Assembly (NCBI RefSeq): GCF_963576615.1
Contig: NC_088714.1
Coordinates: forward strand, 44,362,072 to 44,426,071
Origin: Watersipora subatra
Taxonomy: Eukaryota; Bryozoa; Gymnolaemata; Cheilostomatida; Watersiporidae
Direction: 5' to 3'
DNA length: 64,000 nt
Made by a program: the position numbers and the translations under genes. Below, one piece after another: positions 36,230-48,700 of the stretch; position 1 is the first letter of the stretch, and each line of letters starts with the position of its first letter. The notes under the pieces were generated by a model that had not been told where the DNA came from, did not search any database, and saw only the letters and a program-made list of their open reading frames with translations.

Positions 36230-37938
36230 CCGTAACTCTAATTGAATGCCACCTTTATTTGAACTCCAGCTCTATTTAACCACCACTTTGACATTCTTTG
36301 ATCTTTACGAAGCCATAATATTAACTGGTCAGTAGAAAAGTGTCCACGAAATCGTTTTAATGATGAATCGTTTACATCAATAACAATTAATTTTCTCGCT
36401 GTCAAATTCCAAAGTTTTTCATTTTTTCGTTAAAATTGTGACAGCAATACTATAAAAATAATAATTAATAACTATCCCAGGCTAATAGTAGTTCCTTGTT
36501 TAATGAGGTCTTGATATTTTGAAGTACAAGTATATAAAAACGGTTTACATTTACAATGGTACGTAGATGAATGACTACTTTTAGGGTCAAGATTACGTTT
36601 AGCGAGCAAAACTTTTACTCATTGCGTTTGTACTAAATGCAATGCGTAAAAGTATTGCCCTGCCAAAAAATTGAGCAAACGCTAATATCATCTAATTCAG
36701 CAGTGCAGAAGAAGAGTTGAAGTCGGAAGACATTGCGGAAGGTATTGGACAACCAGAAGAAGCTCGTTCCATTGAAAACAACAATCAGAACGCAGCTAGC
36801 CGAGCAAATGATGCAAATATTTTTTATTTAAAAACATTAATTTTTGTTTCTGCATGTAATATTCAAATGATTTGTAAGTACTTGTTCATGAATATATGTT
36901 TGTAGCATTTGATAGATTATAATTATATAACTTGTAAATCTGCAGACTTATAGCATATTATTTGATAGCATCATTGTGGTAACCTAATCTTACAATTGAT
37001 CGACGCTCATAACTCCTCTTCTATTGCACATAAAAAGCTAGTTTTGGCTGGAAACTGTAGCAAACATATCAATGAGTGCAATGAGCTTTTATTCAACATT
37101 GTTAATTCTATATACAGTATATATTTATCAAAATTAGACGTGTATATGTCGTTCCAGCTATAGCTATTGAAGTATTGGATTAAAGAATCCATAGAACAGC
37201 AAATTTGATCTCGGAACCTTGCCTTTGCCAGTTGGACGCCTTACCAACTAAACCACGTGACCTTGATGGATTCTCTAGGCAATATATGTCGCGATGTTGG
37301 GGCAAATAGGCTACTGCTTTCAGTCACGACGCAAAGCCATGGCTTAATGCCAAAATGATGGCTCTTATTAGTAAGCTTACTCAAATTATCCATTGGCATT
37401 ATGCCAGGCTAATAGCAAGTAGTAGGCAACTCTCATTACCTCTCATTGTTTATAAGCTGATTTTTAGTACTCGGGCAACGCCGGGTAGCACAGCTAGTAT
37501 AGATATAAAATAAAAATATGCCTTTAAATTTAAAATGAAATAAAAAATTGAAAGCTCTATCAAATTGCAAAGCAAGGCACTGGCTATAATATTATCACAG
37601 GTTAATTGCAAGCAATAGATTATGGTCTTAGAACTAGTAGAGATGTTTCTTGGCTTCCCAATGAATAATTTATTTAAAGATCTTTGACAAGTTAGAGGTA
37701 AGTTAGCAGATTTATTGCATCTAAAAGGTTTAATATCGCTCCACCGGCGAAAGAGTGCAAAATATAGGCGACATACGCTTTTGCCGTAAAAGGGCTACAT
37801 TTATCTTCCCAAAATTCTGACGAGCCATTTGAAAAATACAACGCTAGCATATATTCGAACGCCACCTTCAATTGACCGCTACTAGAAAGGAAGGGTTGAA
37901 AAATATATTGCCATGGCGTTCAATTAGAGGTTTTATGG
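36230..37938. mobile_element. Copy 2 of the CCGTAAAACCTCTAATTGAA element, with a nested SINE
   Basis: The left end CCGTAACTCTAATTGAATGC and right end TTCAATTAGAGGTTTTATGG are inverted. Internal segments (CTTTGACATTCTTTGATC, ATAGGCGACA, AAAATTCTGACGA) match 1093-2008. It is longer than copy 1, in part because of the SINE at 37118-37499. Confidence 0.75.
37118..37499 (-). mobile_element. tRNA-derived SINE-like element, copy 3 (nested)
   Basis: The best preserved tRNA-like part: minus strand ACGTGGTTTAGTTGGTAAGG (box A) and GGTTCCGAGATC (box B-like), then the end CGGGCAACGCCGGGTAGCAC on the plus strand. Confidence 0.75.
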
Positions 37939-39780
37939 TAAATAAGAAATATTACACTAATGATAAGATGTGATAAAATGCGGTAAGCTGGAACCATGGC
38001 TACAGTCACGTCAATTTCACATTACTGAGTCAAGAAAGCAAAAGGGAGATTTTTGAAAACTTTGGTTGAAATATCTCGACTAAAAGTTGTTCTAAAGATT
38101 AAAGCTCATGATAAAAATATGATTTGCATATACAAATGAAGTTTTAGCCAAACAAGTTTTTCCTCAAACAAGTGAGGAATCTATTTTTGCTGTAGAAAAT
38201 CTTTATCTTGTTTTTTCCATTTCGAGTGTATTTAGTTGGTCTTAGAATATGGTTCTTCAATCAGCATTTTATTGAAAGTTATTTAGTAGCGATTAAATTA
38301 CTAGTAATTAGCAAGCTCCTCTCAATACTGAGTACTCTCTGCTAGTTACCCCACATGATATTTCAAATATTCTATCATCTCTGTCAGCGCTAGTGTTTAT
38401 ACTGTGTCTCCATAATATTGGTTTCCTTACCATCTCCTCTGAAACCATAAAAATGCACCTCCTAAATTTTTATTTTTATAATCATATGTATTTGTCTGTG
38501 AACAATCTCCGCCCATACAGCATATTGTTGCTACCATTTATAATCATCCGCACATCAGGAGTTTATTGCTATTCTAATGCTTAAACGTAACATTTTGATT
38601 GGTCTATTCACTAAATTGGCCATCTGGGTATTATAGAGCCTAAAGCCATGGATAATATATCCAATTAGAGCAACTGGGCAAAAACTATCCAATTACTAGA
38701 GCTAATGTAAACAGCTTTAAATACGCACGCTGACGAGTGCGTCTTCTGCGTAGCCAATATGTTGGTAGCCTGTCGGAAACACTTTGTCGGTGCGTCGTTT
38801 CCAAATGAAGATGTTGGTCTACTTCGGTAGAGATAAAAACAGTGTATCTGTAATTCACTGGAATAGTTTATTATAACGATCTCGATTCAATTGTAGTTGC
38901 ACCCATGATAGTCTTTCATATGACAATGACAATGGAGCTTCATACAAACAACCATTTACATATAACGATTCTCTTTTGTAACACATATTATATCAAAGCT
39001 ACTTGTATAAATTGGAATAGTTTATGAAAAATTTCCAACATTTGTTTTGGTAATTGATAATTAAATATGTTCCTAATATAAGTTGATATATCATGAACTT
39101 CAGGTATTTTTGTATTATTTGTTAATTAAAGTAAACTATTAGTTTGGTTTTATCGTTAATGTATAGAATTGTTTTGGACAAAATATAAAAATACAAGTAG
39201 CTGCATAAGCGCTGTTGCTGTCACAAATAATTGAGAATCCATTTTGCAATATAGTACTAATATTTTAACAATACTTTAATAACAGAACTAAAAACCAAGC
39301 AGAGATGTCACATGACAGAGGATATGTCTCATTTAACAATCTATTTTCCAACACGGTGCACCATTTACTAGCGTATGTGTGTAGCTACAACGATATCTAT
39401 ACAATGTAGAGAGAATCTATTTCGTCGGTGTGCGTAGCTGGGCCTCACGCAAGACATTTTGCCCATACTTATACCCATATAAAAATCTCCCAAGATCACA
39501 CTCCGTGTCTAGTCAACTAGTAACTAGCAATCTTGTATAGTTACGGATGAGTTTCTCTCTATGCATGTATTTGATTTGCTTTGAGATTTCTTCTTTTGTT
39601 AAAACCATCACATGTCAGAGCAAGTATTTCTATAAAAGAATAGTGTGTGTATTAAGACCTGGCAGTTGGCTGAACAAGTAGACAGCATTGTGCCAACTAT
39701 TTATAACTATGTGATTTAGCATATTGATGAGGCTACTATGTTATGGATAGTTATGGTAATCTTTGCTATAGTAACAGCCA
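37939..39780. other. Presumed stum intron or intergenic, nothing recognised
   Basis: AT-rich unique-looking sequence, no supported exon. Confidence 0.4.
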
Positions 39781-39789
39781 TATCTGTCT

Positions 39790-40190
39790 GTTTGTCTGAA
39801 GTCACGGGCAAATGTGGGGAAAAAAATTGCATCACATGGGATTTGAACTCAGGACATTCAGCTCATCAGTCACACGGGCTACCATCTGAGCTACTAGACC
39901 ATGTTGCTGCTTTGGGAATAATTGGGGAGATAGTTATTACACATGATCTTTCACGGCGATCCGCCTGCCAGGGTGCTAGTTTGTCCACGCCAAGCCACAC
40001 TTAAAGGCTGGAAAATATCGCATTATATGGGGTTCAAACTCACAACATTCTCCTCAATCTTCCGAGACACTAACAGCTGCACCAATCACTTTTCGGTGGT
40101 TCCAAATAATTGAGCACATGGTTAGTCGCTGGCACACCTGACGATCTCTCACATCACACAGGGCTGCTGGTACTAGTTACAAGTAATATT
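39790..40190 (-). mobile_element. tRNA-derived SINE, second family
   Basis: The plus strand reads GGGATTTGAACTCAGGACAT, which is the complement of a tRNA T-arm-like box B, then a CTACCATCTGAGCTACTAGA box A-like complement. A related copy is at 51590-51830 (shared TAGTTATTACAC and CTGCCAGGGT). Confidence 0.6.
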
Positions 40191-40338
40191 ACCACAAATT
40201 TAATATATCAAACTGCAAAAACTAAGTTACATGTAAACAAACTAAATAAATATAATGATAGTCAATCAAATAAGTTGTTATTGTTATGTTGCCATAAAGA
40301 CATGCACAGGGAAGTGCAGGCTTACTGAGGCGTAGGTA

Positions 40339-40354
40339 GGGGGGGGGGGGGGGG
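40339..40354 (+). repeat. Homopolymer G(16)
   Basis: Sixteen consecutive G. Confidence 0.9.
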
Positions 40355-41170
40355 AACACGTAGGAGATGCACTACACGACTTTACCTTATTTAAACTAGA
40401 TGAAGTTGAAACTAACTTTTTATAATTTCCATTTTTTTTCATGCTTTCTCTTCTCCGCTAACTTCTTTACTTTCACTTCAAAAGCTGACCATTTGAGAAA
40501 TTTGCTGAAAACCGCTTCTGGAATCGATTCAAATATCTGCTCAAGTTCTACATTACATGTTGGAATGTTAATATGCATAGAGCTTGTAACAACTTCATAC
40601 TCAATGAAACAAAATATCATTTTGAGGTCAACTATAACCACTCTATCATATCGACAGCAAACCTGAACTCTTATTGGCTAAATTAGCCGCAGCAGGATAT
40701 AATTTTAACAGAAGCAGTAACCCTAATAAATGCCTGCTTTAGGCTATAGCCTTCTCATTATTGCACTATTATAGACGTCTCATGAAATAAACTGACTACA
40801 ATCATGCCAATCAAAGTCAACTCTATTACTCTGAACTTGAAGCTGACAAATATTATCTATTTCTGTATATATATTATATACTTCTGTATATATATATTAT
40901 ATACTTCTGTAGCGCTTGAAGGTAGATCTGTCTTGACAAGAAACTGAACAACCAGAAAATTCCTTTTATTTAGATTTTGTTTTAATACAAAGAGCAGACA
41001 ACTCTCGTTTGTTCAGACTATTACAGACTGAACCATGCACAGACATGACAAAAATACCGACGTTGAAAAAGTCGAATAATTGCAAATTGAGTAGTGCACA
41101 ATACTGTACATTAAGCAACCGATATTGTCTCGCACAAACACACTACTAGGCTACATGGTGCTATAATCTA

Positions 41171-41541
41171 TATGTCACAAAGTTTGTGTGTGTATATGTA
41201 TGTGTGTAGTTTTAGCTATAGCTATTAAAATCTTAGAATAAAGAATCTGTATTGCGGAAGATTTGATGTCGGACCCTCCGGTTCATCAATCCGGCGCCTT
41301 ACTAATTCAGACACACGAGCTTGATGGATTCATTAGGCCGTATATGTGAGGAGCAAATACACTACAGCTCTCTGTCACGACGCAAAGTCATGAGAAGCGG
41401 AAGCTCTTATTAGTAAACTTACTCAAATTATCCAATTGCATTGTGCCAAGCTAATAGCAAGTGGCAGGCAACTCTCATTACCTCTCATTGTTTATAAGCT
41501 GATTTTTAATACCCAGGCAACGCCGAGTAGCACAGATAGTA
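41171..41541 (-). mobile_element. tRNA-derived SINE-like element, copy 4
   Basis: Same body as 37118-37499; ends CAGGCAACGCCGAGTAGCAC on the plus strand. A (CTTCTGTATATATATTATATA)-type duplication precedes it at 40862-40912. Confidence 0.7.
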
Positions 41542-42091
41542 TGCGTATATACTATATAGTGTATACATATGAGAGATGAAAATATGGTTATACCTGCAAT
41601 AGGGTCCAGCATAGTATTAATACCAGTAATAATAACAATCAGAAATAACAATAAAACACCCTAGCGGAAATTTTACGCACCCACGTCATCTTTCTGTCAA
41701 AGTCTATCAGTCAAAGTTGTCATTCTTTGGAGAGCGTGGCTGCATTGAACAAAATTCCAGATCACGGATTTGTCCGGAAAAGTGAAAGTCCGCTGAAGTG
41801 AAGTACGACAAAGCATGCGTCGGCTGTATCAGAGCCAACTGTAGCAATAATGGAATAGTTAGTTGGGCTGGCTGACAATTAAACTAAATTTATACTTTCA
41901 AATAAAGCTCTTTTTTGCATTTGTATTTTGAGGTTTCCATTATATAAGTCAAACAGTGCACCAATACTGCATTGAAGAATGAATTTTACTATTTTGAAAA
42001 GTTGATATAAATAGCCTTAATACAAACAGCAAAATGTATTTAATGCATTGTCTACAGCAATGGCTCTTAATCTTAGCTTGAATGAACCTTA

Positions 42092-42127
42092 GGGTTTGAT
42101 CGTACCTCCTAAGGTACGATCAAACCC
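42092..42127. repeat. Perfect 16-bp stem hairpin
   Basis: GGGTTTGATCGTACCT (42092-42107), 4-base spacer, perfect complement 42112-42127, 485 bp before the local stum ATG. Confidence 0.9.
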
Positions 42128-42186
42128 CTCTAGGTTTCAATCAAACTCTATGGGGTTCGATTGAACCTTAATCTTAAGTGGTTGGA

Positions 42187-42604
42187 ACTCGTTAGTGCAT
42201 TGATTAAAATAAGTGGTTTATTGCATTAGTTTGATACATTAGTTTAATGCACTGCATCAATGCAATGCATTGCATTGATGCAATGCATTGATTCATGCAA
42301 TGCATTGCATCAATGAATGCATTGCATCAATGCATTGCATTGATGTATTAATACACCAATGCAATGTATTGCATCAATGCATTGAACTAATGCATTGGCT
42401 TAGAACTTGAGAAAGTTTCGCCATTTAATTAAATGGTTTATTGCATTAGTTTAATGTATTGTTTGAATGGATTGTTTCATTGAATTGATTTAATTAATTA
42501 TGATGTAATAACTAATTATGTATTGCGCTAATGCAATGCATTAATGAATACATTAATGCCTGAAACTAATGCATTGGCTTGAAACTTGAGGAAGTTTTAC
42601 TGCC
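42187..42604. repeat. Self-complementary TGCATTGATGCAATGCA cluster upstream of stum
   Basis: Many overlapping copies of AATGCATTGC/GCAATGCATT in both orientations, plus a direct duplication (ACTAATGCATTGGCTT then GAAACTTGAGRAAGTTT) at about 42376-42424 and 42562-42600. It ends 9 bp before ATG 42613. Confidence 0.85.
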
Positions 42605-42612
42605 AACAATAA

Positions 42613-42761
42613 ATGCCATCACAATTTGTCTCAACAGATCAATCCAATAGTGCTCCGGCCGCTTCAGAAGAAAAACCAGACATAAACCAACTTGATGTGG
42701 GAGTTGATGTCTCAAGAAAGGAATTTGAAAAGATCTCAAACAATGACCCTCTTATTGAAAG
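42613..42761 (+). CDS. stum: stum exon 1 (local start) or exon 2 (from acceptor at 42638)
   Basis: Reading from ATG 42613 gives MPSQFVSTDQSNSAPAASEE and ends SNNDPLIE plus two bases AG; the donor is GTAGGA at 42762. TAA sits directly before this ATG in frame, so nothing upstream can be fused by read-through. The same exon also has a usable acceptor TTGTCTCAACAG (AG 42636-42637), which would skip the first eight codons and join a distal exon. The two bases AG combine with A at 46497 to Arg. Confidence 0.65.
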
Positions 42762-45700
42762 GTAGGATAACTTCCAGTATAAAAATGGCTAATCTATGAT
42801 ACCATGTAGCAATACGGTATACGGTGGTAAACCAGAGATAGAGCAGTGAGCGACAATAGCTTGTTGAGTTGAACACAAGGATGAGGTAATAGGAGTGGGA
42901 TGGTGATTGGGTCTATCAAACGTATGATCACAATATCAGAAATGTCTCCGGTGCTACACTAGTCGCATTCCATGTTGCCTGCATTGTAAGTGCGACCTCT
43001 TCACTCAGAAAATAATAGCATTCGGACCTCTTTAGAGTAGGATCAGCAATATAATGTAAACAAGATTCTGTTACAAAGTAACAGCTTTCTTTCATACCTT
43101 GTTTGCTCGGAGTACTCTAGAATTCTAAGTGTTACCCTGCTACTGCAATCCCTTTCTACAGTAGTAACTGCGGTCTTCTCTCATTTAGTGCAGATCGACT
43201 GTATATTCTTTAGGAACTTCGCCTGGAAGCAGGAATTTCTCTATTACTCTGATTGGAATTTATATACAGTCATACCTCGACATACGAGCCTAACAAGTTC
43301 AGGGACTGTGACTCGAATGTCAATTTCCTTGTGTCTCAAGGCACTATTTTCTATATAAAATAACTAAATACAAATTAATCTGTTACTATACTATAAACAA
43401 AGCCACAAAACAGAATATTACTGTGGAAAGACTTGTTTTTAATTGTTGCAATCTAGTACATACGCTAACAAAGTAACAAATAACTATTTAATTGTTAAAA
43501 TTGGCAACAAAATGCAACATTACTGTGTACACTACTGGAGGCTACACAGATTGAATACATTCACATTAGAGCTACTACAATAAACACTTTATTCTTTATT
43601 AATTTATAGTTTTTGAAGAATTTATCACATGAATTATTGTAATATGCACATCAATGGAAAGCCAAGGATGTTCTACACATCAATATTATTAAATATCAAT
43701 CGATATTTACCTCTTTAACCTGGATTTAGTATAACATTTAGGTTACCTTTGAGACCTTCTGAGAAACGGCGGTTTAAGAAAGACTTGACAGCATCGCGTT
43801 TGTACACTAAACTTATGTGATGTTAACAGATAATAACAGAAACTTTAAATTTAATTTAAATGAATTTAGCTTACTAAACACCCCTTGAAGCTAAGTTTTA
43901 ATCTTTTAGTAAAATTACATTAGTTTTGGCATCTTAATCTTTTCTTATTTTTTTCGGTTTGGCGCTTTTTGCTTCGTGTTTACTATAAATTTCAGTTGGC
44001 CTTTGAAAACTTATTCAAACTAATTCAAAAATAAAGACCAAGCGATGCTGTTCTCAAAAGCAGCCTCTTGCATACTTGGCCATATAGTGGCCATCAAGAA
44101 CTGTCTCGTATGCTCGTATCTCAAAGAAGAAACTTGCTCAAAATTCTGCTCCTATCTTGATTTTCTCATATGTTGAGACACTCGCATGTTGAGGTATGAC
44201 TGTATTAATAATTTGTTGAAGACAGCGACACCAACTGAAGTTATTGCCACAATTTCCTGCTTTTGCGCAAAAAATCAGAAAGGACCTCAAAATGAATAAA
44301 TAAAATATTGAATTAGAAGATTTGGATTGCATCAGATAAATTGACCAATGACTTGCTTCAATACTTTAAACTTTGTTGTTACTATGAATCTGAAATAAAA
44401 TAACCTTTAGGCATTCAGATATTTAGGCCTAAGAATAGAATGGAAGAACAACTCCAAATTAGAACTCTTGAATGCAAGTTCTACATTGGTACATGTTACA
44501 TGCATGTTAGTGCAACTATATTAATTTTGGTGTAGAATCTTGCATAAAGTTACAGAAAATGAAAGTTTGTATTCAGCAAGTTTAACAATATCGTCTGATA
44601 CATCTATTGTAATCAGCGGCCTCAGTTTACACTTTAAAACTATATTCTAAGGCTAAAATTAAACATTCCAGCTTATGTTGTTGATGAAGTAAAGCACTCG
44701 GTATCTTCATCACAGTGTTTCCACTTTTTGTATAGATTTGGAGTTGCTTACTGCCGACAAATTCGCAGTTTACAATTTTAACGATTAAAATCTTCAAATT
44801 AGAATTTAACTATAAACTTTTTTAAGATTGGCGATGTATCCCTCAAAACAAAACTTGTTAGAATATACTTCCTTTCCAGTCATGGTCTCTTTTCAATTCA
44901 TGCAGTCAACTAGTTACACTAAAAATTGATTATTCGGCCATATTTATATGCGCAACACAAAATAGAGCAGAAACAGTGAGTGGCAGAAGAACGCTTTCAT
45001 AGCTGAAACCTGCGTGGTTCCAGGCAGGAGTGTGCTGAATTTTTTTTACCTCTACTGAGGAGAGCTTAGCTGAGTTATATTGGTTTGGATCCATCAGCAG
45101 TGAGCGTTTTTATGAAGTCGAAGTACTCTCACAAGAATGCCTTCGCACTAATTTAGTGAAACTAAATATCGTTGAATGCGTTTGGAGTTTACCGCTCCTA
45201 TGATTCGGAGTTGAATGCTTAAAATAAGTACAAAATTAAAATGTCCACTACTAATGTAAACGCTACCCTAGCTAGTATTTTATTTAATATATTTTCTCGT
45301 GAAGTAAAGCTGAAATGTGCATACTACTACAAAGAGTGTTGCATCATCATGTAGTGGTAATGATCGACCGCAGAACAAGAACAAGCCTAATAAAAGTTTT
45401 TGCTAACATTAGTGAATCACAGATACATACATGTATCTGTGATTCACTCCAATTCATCACAACTTCGGACAACAAGTAAGGAATAAATTGCCTCGGACTG
45501 ATTTTTTTATTGCGAGATTTATCCAAAGCCTGTCAAAATTGTATTAAAGTAAATTTTTTCTAGAATGTTTGAACGTAGGTGTTAAAATATAACATGTTCT
45601 TTCAAGCAAAAACCTAGCAATGAAAAATTCACATTGTAAAATATTTGATCTTAGGATTTCCCAGGATCTTAGGATTTCCCAGGATCTTAGGATTTCCCAT

Positions 45701-48700
45701 TCACAAGGCAACAAGCCAATGCATTAAGCTACACAGGATACAATGTATGCATTGGACAAATACTCATTATGTCTGTTAAAATACGCATAACAACACTGTG
45801 CTACGCGCAATGTCACTAAAGTTTGCTCTTACGGCACTTATTAGTAACTGTAACCATAGGTATCCTAGCTTACTCAACTAGCCAATAGCAACCACATTAC
45901 CTGCTACCGTTTATAAGCTGTTTTTTATTATCCGTGCAACACCGGGCATCCTTCTAGTTGAAGCATAAAGTTCTTAAAGGTTATCATAGAACACAATATT
46001 TAATCGATTTATAAAAGACACACGCCTCCAACCAGTAACATACCATACTGAAATATGGTTTGATCTAGGGTATTAGGGTATCTTAGGGCATCCAGCATAG
46101 ATAATCAAGACCTACAAATATTGTTAAAAATATATTTTTATGAGATTTTAAGTCAAACTTAATTTCAAAACAAATGTAGAACCATTTAAATGGTTCTGTG
46201 GCAATACACTTGGCTGTTGATTTTACAGCGTAGACTAAATAAGCTCAGTAGGCATATTTAAACTTTATTATTACTAAACTGTGCAAAAAATTAAGCTATC
46301 CGCATTTTTTTGCAGAAACAATGATATAAAGTGTATGTGTTCAGACTGGTACACAGACTGGTGTTCAGACTCCTACACTAGACTATTAACTAGGCACTCT
46401 ATAATGACTAATGATCACACACAGTACATGTCAGAAACGAGTACAAATTTCGATGCGACAATTATTCTTTACCCGAATATTTCCTACTCTTTACAGAATG
46501 CAACCCGGTGTTGCCACTGGAAGGTATGAAGTGATGGTGAAGGAAAAGAAAGGATTCTTTGGATCCGCAATACCGGAAAAGCTGCCGTGCTGTGTAGCAG
46601 TCCTCTTATGCTTTTTTAACTGTGTAGTGCCCGGCCTTGGTATGTCGAGCAAATTGTAGTTGGCTTAACTGGTCATCTTAAAATAGAGTCTTGAAGAAAA
46701 ATTCAATAAATATACATAGTACAACGAAATGGTAAAATATAAAAAATATCACTTACTATGATAGAAATCATCTTTACTTTACATGCAAGTAGAACAAGGT
46801 AATGTTAGTACGATGTACAGTAGATTCCCTTATAGAGTAAAATAAACATCATTTTACGTAAATTTCACTGAACGCAAAAAAATTATATAATTTTTGCATC
46901 AAACTATGTCAAAATTCTCCATAACATTGTTATTTTCCTGTATGAATAATAACACAAACTATAACAAATTTAGTTTATTCACTCTCATAGTATGTAAGGA
47001 ACTGTTGCCTTTCAAACCTAGTTTATATAACCATTAGCTATGACTATTTAGTAAATAGCTAAACAAAGCATAAAATTTATTTATTAAATATATAGCGCAA
47101 AGTTAGTATGACCTAAGCTTTGCTCATTATAGCAATATATCAAACAAAAGGCGTCAAGTCGATGCAAGTTCTCAAGGTCGATATAAATAATGAGAGTCCT
47201 GTAGTTAGTCTTGAGTATACTTTTTTCTTTTGTCACACTTAAGAGGGAAAACGATGTGTAGGTGTATTTGGGGTAGCTATTATATATATACTAGCAGAAT
47301 GCCCGGCGTTGCGGAGGTAATAAAAAAGTCTTTGGACAGAGAATTTATTTTTATCTAACATATACAACATTTAGCACTTTATGTTCTAAACTTCATATCG
47401 TGAGAAAAATGTTTTTGCGCATTTGAAATGAATTAAAAGAACAGTAAAACAACTGTGAAAGCGTTTAAATGTGAAATACATAGCAAGCAATGGCTAGATA
47501 GCCTGTTTTGCTAAAATGTTTACTATGAAAAATGATTTAATATTGATACAATTATTATAAACTGAGAAAACAAACTAAAATAGATGAATACGTTGAATTA
47601 ATATTTAATAATAACACGGAGTAGGCGTACAGAGAAGTGTGAGTATAAAAAAGGTTACTGTTGTAACAGAAGCTATCAAAACTTTGAATACGACGATACT
47701 AGTACCTCTCGATACTGAATGTTTTGAAAATGAGATATCAGACTGTTTTTGTCTGATACTTTCTTTGACCAAACAAAGAGAAAATGTAGGCGCAATTCTT
47801 ACTTGAGATAATATAATAGTTCACACGTAAAAGTTCAATTTTCATTTTAGCGATAGCCATAACCGAAAATAGAAGCTGGTAACAGGACATTTGAAATTGG
47901 AATGTCACATTTGAGAATTACGAATTAAAAAACAGGTAACGAATTTTGAAATAGCTTATTAAAAAACTTTAAAAAGAAATACAAACCCAAAAGGTAATTA
48001 TTATTAATTGACAATAAAAAGCACAGTCCCATTTTGCTTGTAGCCTGTCATTGCGATTTAGGATATCGTAAATAAAATAGGTGAGACTGATAAGAATAGC
48101 TTAGCCTTGCTGTTAGCTTGTTTGTAAACTTGCGACTTCAATTGTCGCGAGTTCCGATCCAGTGCAATAAGGATTTTTCATCGGTAGATTTGAATCCCTG
48201 GACACAGGGATGAACACGAAAAGACAAACAAACACTGAGATTTAGATATATAGATAGACACCAGGGCATTCTAGTGTGTTTTCAGAGATCGTCAGCTGTG
48301 CCGTTAAAACACCAATAATATGTGCCTCTACGATTGTTCAGAAATACTGGTTTTCATTGATTAGTGTAATTGTTGGAGTTATCTTCACCACCTCTAACTG
48401 TAACTGTTGAGTGGTGGCCTACCAAACTGAAGGTCACAAGTCCCGTTAAAAGCTATATTTTATCTTAACCACCTCTAACCCTGTCCTTGAACCGACATAA
48501 AGACACTACATTTATTATAGTAAAGCTATATTTTTGTACTACACTTTATTTTAGACATACAATTTTTTCTTCTTTTTCTTTGCAGCATAGAGCTTGCCTT
48601 CTAGGAAAAGTTGATTTAAATTGACATTGATGGTGTGGGCTCCCCTTCACATTAAATTACTGTAATCATGAAACCTAAACCAAGTCAATGTGACATGGAA

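Noticed and set aside
37190..37275. Possible genuine tRNA gene (minus strand)
   Set aside because: Box A and a degenerate box B are present, but the acceptor and anticodon arms do not pair properly and the segment is part of a repeated SINE-like element.
46281..46496. ORF running into the stum exon in another frame
   Set aside because: The stum reading frame and the splice acceptor at 46496 explain the exon; the upstream ORF is intronic.
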